In this document: positions 57,728-64,000 of the stretch, in pieces | How positions within the stretch are numbered: position 1 is the stretch's first letter | Layout: every line of letters starts with the position of its first letter | Source: Panax quinquefolius | Taxonomy: Eukaryota > Streptophyta > Magnoliopsida > Apiales > Araliaceae | Length of the DNA: 64,000 bases | NCBI GenBank assembly: GCA_020205615.1 | Contig: CM035166.1 | Span: 89,643,043 to 89,707,042, forward strand | Direction: 5' to 3' | Notes under the pieces: model-generated | Told to the model about the DNA's origin: nothing | Seen by the model: only the letters and a program-made list of their open reading frames with translations | Database searches by the model: none | Program-made: the position numbers and the translations under genes

Positions 57728-59265
57728 ACCGTGACGCCCCAAAATTAGGTATACATCACCCATCTTGGGTCGCCAGATACATGGTATGTAATTCAAATAC
57801 AACTTACTAATACAATCTGCTATGTATAATACGACAAAAAATATAAACTGTGAGTTTGAATACAAATATTGTCTACACAGAGATTATAGAAACTCAAAAG
57901 GAGTCCTCATTACAATTATTATCACACTATTTCACGTAATAAATGAGGACTACTAATGCTATCCTCCCGGACCATCACTCCGCTCCCCGACTCGTCCCAA
58001 ATTATATTCTCATTTCAAGAAGATAACAAAGAAAGAAAGGGTGAGCTCAACTAGCCCAAGAAGAAATATTATGATTAAGATAATGCGTAATAAATTATCA
58101 TTAGTCTCCAACAATGTTAAACCGATAAAATATAATAGACATCAAGTTTAACTACAATGAAACAAGCAATCCATTAAAAGAGTCAAGTAGAAAATAAAAT
58201 CTACTATCTTTTATGATTTAAAAGGTTTTTTCATCATCAAGTATCGCCGAGACTCAACTTTTAATAAATATTCCACATCATCAATCACCCCGCACTACTA
58301 CCAAGAATATTCTTTAGTATCACGACCACAATTATCCATGCACTACGGCCAAGAATATTTGTGCATTTCATTAATGGTCATGATCATGCCAACAACTCGT
58401 CCATCAATGCACTACGGCCAATGAGGACTTTTACCACATCATTTGTAACATTACTACTATGATTACAATCAATAATCCTCGGTCATAATCATACCAAGTC
58501 CATCTATGCACTACAGCCACGTAGATGACTTTCAAAAAAATATAAATATGAGGATGATGACAATGATATAAGAATTCAATAAAACAAGTTCAAGAATTAA
58601 TTTATCCAGAACTAATAATGTCCAAATTGTCAACATGATACTGCTTTGTAGAGTAAAATTCAAGAATGATCGTAAAAATATTTCCATGAAAATATACTAG
58701 ATGAAGCGCAAATATCAAGGATATTCTACTAATTTCATGGAGTATAGAAGTCAAAACTTTAACCAACCGAGTATAATAAAGAATGGAATAACAAAAGAAA
58801 TCACCATGCATGCGGTATTGCTGATGTATGCAAGTTATTCCAATGAATAATAATAACGGAACTAGGTCAAGCAAAATTTGCCCTCCGACTGTGATGTTCC
58901 AATGTAATAATAAAGATTTAAACCAGTCCTGTAAAACACATGACATGTGATGCTCCAAATGTAATAATAATAAAGATTTTAACCAGTCCTGTAAAACACA
59001 TGCATGGATGTTTTTCAACAAAATAATAGAAGAATGTCACCAAGTATAGGGTAGACCAAGCATTACAAAAGTTATTTCAATGTAATAATAAGCAATAGAA
59101 TAACAACAGCTTCTCTTCATGAATAAGAAAGAATAACACCCCTTACCGTAAAAGAACCTAATATAAGAGTAGTTAAGTAGCGAAAAACTATTCTTATTTC
59201 TCTCTATAATTTTCTCTCTAGAGTTTCAAAGTGAATTCGTAAGAAAATAATGAAGGAATGAGCTT

Positions 59266-59274
59266 CTATTTATA
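59266..59274 (-). promoter_or_regulatory. TATA box of B3 5' LTR
   Basis: The minus strand reads TATAAATAG before AAGCTCATTCCTTC, as in the solo LTR at 41669. This sequence is deleted from the sister LTR. Confidence 0.7.
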
Positions 59275-59368
59275 AAAAAATGGAATGCATAGAACTAATC
59301 CATGAATCAGTCCAAATTGATTTACTTTAATCTGACTATCCATATTTAAAGCAAAATCTTTTAAATAA

Positions 59369-59369
59369 A

Positions 59370-59430
<61 letters not shown>

Positions 59431-59504
59431 ATAATAATTGAACTTCCTCCCACTTTGTCAATAAAGTCATAATAATTATACTTCCCCACGCTTCCAAAAT
59501 CAAG

Positions 59505-59558
<54 letters not shown>
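59369..59558. repeat. Two TA microsatellites in B3 5' LTR
   Basis: TA runs at about 59369-59425 and 59509-59558 are separated by about 80 bp of LTR sequence. Confidence 0.92.
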
Positions 59559-59562
<4 letters not shown>

Positions 59563-61726
59563 CATTACATTACCTATCAAATAAAATAACTCTCGTGGAA
59601 AAACATCGCACAACTTCCTCTTCAATTTCAAACATGGGCCCCACAGTGGGCCCCCACCTAATTATATAAAATAATTTTCTACAGATTATTTTGAAAAAAA
59701 ATAGGTAAATGGGGGTCAATAAAATAAGCAAAATTGAGTGACTTCTTGCTTAAGCATCAATAATCAATACCGTGTACTACTATGTAACCACGCGTATTAC
59801 TGTACTTTTACTACCGAGTAGTTCAACATTATTAATGGTAAAACTTCCGCCGTTATTTTTAATAAAATATTTTTGTCGTTTTCTCAATCCGACAATAATT
59901 TCGTCGTGGGGTCCACCAACGATTATGTCGTCGTACGAATATTCCCTGCTAAAACGAATATTCCCCGACTAATCGAATATAATATAACAACTTGCATACT
60001 ATACAAAATTTATAAATATTACCCACAACTATAACATTATATCAATTTCACTCCATAATATTCAAAAATAATATTTATAGAAAATTCATCTTTATTCAAA
60101 AAAGTTGGGGTTTTACAATAAATATGTTGTTTAGTTAAGAATTGAAAATCACACCAGAATCGGAGAATTCTTCTTCTATAATATTGTGCGTATTTCTTTT
60201 TAGTATAATGTTATTTTGAGTGTAGCAAATAGTGCAAGATTTTCTCAAGATAATCTCTGTTATACCAGTCAGATTTATTCTTTTATTAAGGTAAATGGTG
60301 ATATTTTCTTCATACTTATAAGAGTTGTCATTCCATTCCTTATTAATATGTAAGAATAACCTGTCTATGCGAACTACCGCATGCTTGGTGAATAACCATT
60401 CGTATTCATTTTTTATGAAATTGTGGAAATGATCTCTCTACGCGAATTACCGCATGACGGGTGAAAATCCATTTGCAGTTTCGTATATTTATTCATACTC
60501 GTATGTGATATCATTTCTTTTGTACTCGTCAATGGATATCATTTTCTTTCATATTTTTCTCCATTTATGGTACAAAATTATTGTTTGTTTCCATAACCTT
60601 ATTATTAAATGGTGAAAATCCCTAAAATTAGTAGAATATCCTTGTGTTTTGCGCTTCATCTAGTATCGTTTCACTGAAATATTTGTCTGAACTTTCTTAT
60701 TAAATTTTAATATTTTCATTCACGGGAAACTATTCACGACAAAAGTAGTTTCTTTTCTGTCCAAATTATTTTTGATACATGAATATCATTCTTGAATTTT
60801 ACTCCATAATTAGTTATCATGTTGACAATTTGGACACTCTTGAACTATGGATAAAATGAATTATAAATCTTTAATATTTATCTTTGATCTCACTTGATTC
60901 ATTTTTTATATCATTGTCATCATCCTCGTGCTTATATTGTGCTGAAAGTTATCTTTGTCTCGTAGTGCAAAGATTAACTGTCGATTGGTATGATTATGAC
61001 GAGAAATTATGTATTGGTATAATCATGACCTTTAATGTTATAAATAAAGGTTTGTGATGAAAGTACTCTTTGGCCCGTAATGCATAGATGGACAGGTATT
61101 TGGAATGATCATGACCACTGGTGATACAAACGATTATCTTTGACCCGTAATGCATAGATAATTCGTTGATTGGAAATAATTATTGATTGGTGTTACAGGG
61201 ATAAAATATTGATGATAAACTTTTAAATCATAGAAAAAAATAAACATCATGCTCTACTTGATATTTCTAATGGATTGTTATTTCCGCTGTAGTTGTTGAT
61301 CTAAAACTTGTTCTCTATTGTATTCTATCAAATTTTTTTCTGTTGAGGACTAGTGATAATTTATTCTACATTATCTTAGTCATAATATTCTTTACTGGGC
61401 TAGTTGAGCTCACCCTTTTCTTTTATTGTTCTCTTCAGGAAATGAGAATATAACTGTGACTAATCGGGGAATGGAGTGACGGTCCGAGATAGTCACTATA
61501 GCAGTCTTCGTTATGTTATAAAATAATGCGACAATAATTGTAATGAAGACTTAATTTGAGTATGGATATTGTCGTATTATGTACGGTGCAATATTTGTAT
61601 TCAAACTCTCAACTTATGTGTTGTCGTGTTTTGCACGACAGTTGTATAAATGAAAATTGTATTTGGATTATGTACTATGTATTTTGGCGATTCAAAATGG
61701 ATTTTGTAGACTTATTTTGGAGGCGT

Positions 61727-61730
<4 letters not shown>

Positions 61731-61803
<73 letters not shown>
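61731..61803. repeat. TA microsatellite next to solo LTR B4
   Basis: About 36 TA units directly after the LTR end GTCACA. The 91-residue ORF at 61556 reads through it and is an artefact. Confidence 0.95.
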
Positions 61804-61805
<2 letters not shown>

Positions 61806-61834
61806 ATCGAGAATTTGGCCGGGATTACTAAAAG

Positions 61835-62536
61835 CAGGGGCGTAGTCGGGCCAAAAATTTTATGAAATTTTTTTATAAACTAAAAGTATTCAGGTAGTAT
61901 AATGCTACAATTTATAATAATTTTTTTTTATATTACACTTCACTTCTTATTTTCATATTTTTGACTCTAAAATAAACAATAAAATATCTAATATTTTAAG
62001 ATCCCTAAGTAAGTATAAAAGCTTTTACATTTGTATTGTCAAAAAATGATTAAAAGTTGGTATTTATAGTGTACATATATGGTAGGTCTTGTAGGATTAT
62101 AAGGTAGATTTTGAAAAGGAGAAGTAACTATGTAAAGCTACCACCAAGTCGATTTGGCTATAAGTGAAGTTTTTATTTTTAATGTATTTACTTAATTTTA
62201 AAAATTAAAATGAGCTTTGATATGTACTAAGACATATAAATTAATTTTATGTGTTATTTAGATCCTAATATACTACTCTCCCCGTTATAAATTACGAGAT
62301 TATATTAATTTTTAAAATTAATTTGAAATATTTTAAACTCAATAATTATATTGTGTTTTGGAACAGAAAAATTATAAATTTATATTTTAACAATATGAGT
62401 CACATTATAAAATAAAATAAATTATATAATTGAAAAGGGTTCAATATAAATTATTATATACTTAGGTAAAAAATAAAACAAAAAAATTAGGCGTTGGGCC
62501 ATGCCCCCCTTCGGCCCTAACGTGGTTTCTCCGCTG
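61835..62536. mobile_element. hAT-like non-autonomous element (702 bp, 8 bp TSD)
   Basis: The left end reads CAGGGGCGTAGTC and the right end, reversed, CAGCGGAGAAACCACG. These resemble diverged hAT termini of the CAG-n-GGCGGAGCCA kind. Flanks ACTAAAAG (61827-61834) and ACTAAAAT (62537-62544) match at 7 of 8 bases, the hAT duplication length. The interior is AT-rich without transposase. GGGCCATGCCCCCTTCGGCC near the right end is typical of this repeat type. Confidence 0.68.
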
Positions 62537-62544
62537 ACTAAAAT

Positions 62545-62783
62545 GTGAAAGGAGAGTATGTGTCCTAAAACACAAACTTATGTGTATTATATTATTTTTA
62601 AAATTTATTAATGATAATTTTGATATTTCATAATTTTTATTAATAATTATTTTGTAATTATTTTGATATTTTACCATTTTATGGATAAAAAATTATGTCT
62701 TATTTATGTGCAGGACACACATAAAATAGTATGTCCAGAACATATACTTCATAGAGTAGATCTCTCAGTATTTTTGGAAGGCT
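62545..62783. other. Unassigned AT-rich segment
   Basis: Between the hAT-like element and the long inverted-repeat element. It shows no ORF or clear repeat. Confidence 0.5.
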
Positions 62784-64000
62784 TAAATATAAATTAGTAC
62801 CCTAAATTATAGGTCATATTCCACTTCGGTAATTCACCTTTTAATTTTGTCAATTAGATAATTAAACTATCAATTTTTTTCAATTGGACCAAATTGAACA
62901 TGCCACGTCAGAAATTGCTGACGTGGCTTATTATGTGGGGCCTTAAGAAGCTTATGTGGCAAAAAAATATTTTTTTAATTATTAAATAAACAACTATATT
63001 TAAACAAAGGGCAAAACGGTCAAAACCTAAATTAACATTTTTAATTAATATAAAACAAACATATATCAGCTGGTAGACCATTACAATCGATCGACCAAAA
63101 CCATCTCTCCCCAAATCGAACGATAAACCCTAGCTCAACCGAAGCAAAAAATTTCTGATAATCAACAATTCCTAATCAACAATTTTGAGTTTTGGTCACT
63201 GAAATCCGTCATTGTCATCATAAGGAAAACTGCAACTACCCTTCTTGAGACAGAAACATCTTCGTCGGTCTTAATATGCTTCATTTTGATCCCGCCCTCG
63301 CCCTGTTTGGGAAGAGTGATCCCAGGAGTTACCAGGAGTTTCTCAAGTCCTCGCCTGCTTTTGCCCCTCGATCATCTTCCTTTCTTTGTTATGTTGTGGG
63401 GTGTAAGACAGGAAAATACACCTTCGATTGGGGGCATAGATATAATCTAACTCATAAATATGAGGAAAGCTACCCGGTGAATCGCTCAGCACGGCTTCAA
63501 AGTTTCAACACATATAGTTCTCCTTCGTGTTTTTTAACGAGATTTCGAATGTTCAAGGTGTTTGACGAGTTCAAATCGGTATACTTGAAATGTAAGATCA
63601 TCGTGAATTAGCTACCGCCGTGGGACTATGCGGAACGGTGGATCAAGCGCTTCGGTCAAGTCATGCCGACGTATGGCGCATTTGTCGCTACTGGTGGAAG
63701 GATCAAGATGGCGATATATGTTTGTTTTATATTAATTAGAAATGTTAATTTAGGTTTTGACCGTTTTGCCCTTTGTTTAAATATAGTTGTTTATTTAATA
63801 ATTAAAAAATATATTTTTTTTTATCACATAAGCTTCTTAAGGCCCCACATAATAAGTCACGTCAGCAGTTTCTGACGTGGCATGTTCAATTTGGTCCAAT
63901 TGAAAAAAAATTGATAGTTTAATCATCTAATTGACAAAATTGAAAGGTGAATCACTGAAGTGGAATATGACCTATAGTTTAGGGTACTAATTCATATTTA
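62784..64000. mobile_element. Long-TIR element carrying an internal coding fragment, cut by the window end
   Basis: The left arm 62784-63067 and right arm 63713-64000 are near-perfect inverted repeats of about 285 bp, with words such as TGCCACGTCAGAAATTGCTG and CCCTAAATTATAGGTCATAT. The 645 bp centre is unlike the arms and less AT-rich. There is no transposase. Long TIRs with foreign cargo suggest a Mutator-like (Pack-MULE-style) element, but the right end and target duplication lie outside. The ORFs at 62908 and 63663 are mostly arm sequence. Confidence 0.75.
63276..63611 (+). CDS. Unrecognised ORF captured in the long-TIR element
   Basis: A 111-codon ORF starts MLHFDPALALFGKSDPRSYQ and ends in LKCKIIVN then TAG. 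The same frame stays open for another 34 codons to the arm boundary, reading LPPWDYAERWIKRFGQVMPT and beyond. This suggests that the TAG interrupts a longer ancestral frame. Composition is ordinary for protein (charged, aromatic, mixed), unlike the AT-rich noise ORFs around it. About 200 bp of leader-like sequence precede it within the element. I do not recognise the family. It may be a captured host exon or other foreign DNA. Confidence 0.4.
   Translation: MLHFDPALALFGKSDPRSYQEFLKSSPAFAPRSSSFLCYVVGCKTGKYTFDWGHRYNLTHKYEESYPVNRSARLQSFNTYSSPSCFLTRFRMFKVFDEFKSVYLKCKIIVN

Larger units (their letters stand above)
51490..60117 (-). mobile_element. Complete Tekay/Del-type chromovirus copy B3 (8.6 kb, TSD ATAAA)
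   Basis: LTRs at 51490-52904 and 57731-60117 bound gag-pol on the minus strand. ATAAA at 51485-51489 repeats exactly at 60118-60122. Domain order is gag, protease, RT, RNase H, integrase, chromodomain. RT and protease are open over long stretches, but gag and integrase carry frameshifts. Unlike B1 and B2 it keeps sense codons at the two shared-stop positions. Confidence 0.94.
57731..60117 (-). mobile_element. 5' LTR of B3 (2,387 bp)
   Basis: GTGACGCCCC at 57731 lacks the first T of the usual TGTGACG terminus. The other end is GGGGTTTTACA. It contains a TATA box (59266-59274) and two TA microsatellites. ORF 58602-59021 (minus) is LTR sequence repeated in other copies. Confidence 0.9.
50526..61730 (+). 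mobile_element. Tekay-type solo LTR B4, split by element B3
   Basis: The left part (50526-51489) starts TGTAAGACCCCAAC and the right part (60123-61730) ends ...GGAGGCGTCACA. Together they make an LTR of about 2.57 kb. No internal region belongs to it. Flanks TATAC (50521-50525) and TATAT (61731-61735) match at 4 of 5 bases and could be its target duplication. The right part has PBS-proximal CCCGTAATGCATAGATGGAC repeats like other copies. Confidence 0.88.

Noticed and set aside
61556..61845. ORFs next to the TA run after solo LTR B4
   Set aside because: They combine LTR end sequence and TA repeat; no conserved protein.
62908..63114. Minus ORF and its plus-strand relative at 63663-63875
   Set aside because: Mostly the inverted arms of the TIR element; similarity is due to the inverted repeat.

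Overview
The window looks like a transposon-dense intergenic stretch of a large plant genome, probably a eudicot. The evidence is plant-type LTR retrotransposons (Tekay/Del chromoviruses, a Tat/Ogre element, an Athila-like element, Copia elements), plant tRNA primer binding sites, long TA microsatellites and an AT-rich background. I found no intact host gene, tRNA, rRNA or CRISPR array. Nearly every coding region is a decayed gag-pol piece. The lineage names rest on protein motifs read by eye, and no database search was run.

Layout. (1) 1-2253: 5' end of a minus-strand Copia element (leader, PBS, complete 1.86 kb LTR) inserted in the 3' LTR of the next element. (2) 2254-21389: a minus-strand Tat/Ogre-like Gypsy element of at least 19 kb. 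Left to right it holds the truncated 3' LTR, a 3' region rich in tandem repeats, an antisense (plus-strand) gene remnant with plant-mobile-domain (PMD) and DUF7745-like parts and recognisable introns, integrase, archaeal-type RNase H, RT, protease, gag, a tRNA-Arg-type PBS and a 2.8 kb 5' LTR. (3) 21390-25486: a Tekay LTR fragment, then the 3' part of an Athila-like element. (4) 25487-34303: plus-strand Tekay copy B1 with both LTRs truncated, hit by a Copia solo LTR at 30728-31945. (5) 34545-36739: a fold-back (inverted-repeat) composite containing another small solo LTR.

(6) 37111-49988: minus-strand Tekay copy B2, complete with both LTRs and a target duplication, interrupted in integrase by an opposite-oriented Tekay solo LTR (40548-43298, TSD CACAG). 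(7) 49994-50525: a palindromic module rich in GCGACGG motifs. (8) 50526-61730: plus-strand Tekay solo LTR B4, split in its TATA box by complete minus-strand Tekay copy B3 (51490-60117, TSD ATAAA). (9) 61731-64000: a TA microsatellite, a short hAT-like non-autonomous element with an 8 bp duplication, and a long-terminal-inverted-repeat element carrying an unrecognised coding fragment that runs off the window.

The genes do not form a cellular pathway. They are parts of retrotransposon life cycles: gag coat, protease, reverse transcriptase/RNase H, integrase and, in Tekay, a chromodomain that in this family biases insertion to heterochromatin. The most interesting points are two premature stops shared by B1 and B2, which imply amplification of a defective sublineage; the intron-bearing antisense PMD gene in the Tat element; a series of U3 hairpins with covarying stems; and a cargo-carrying inverted-repeat element at the right edge.
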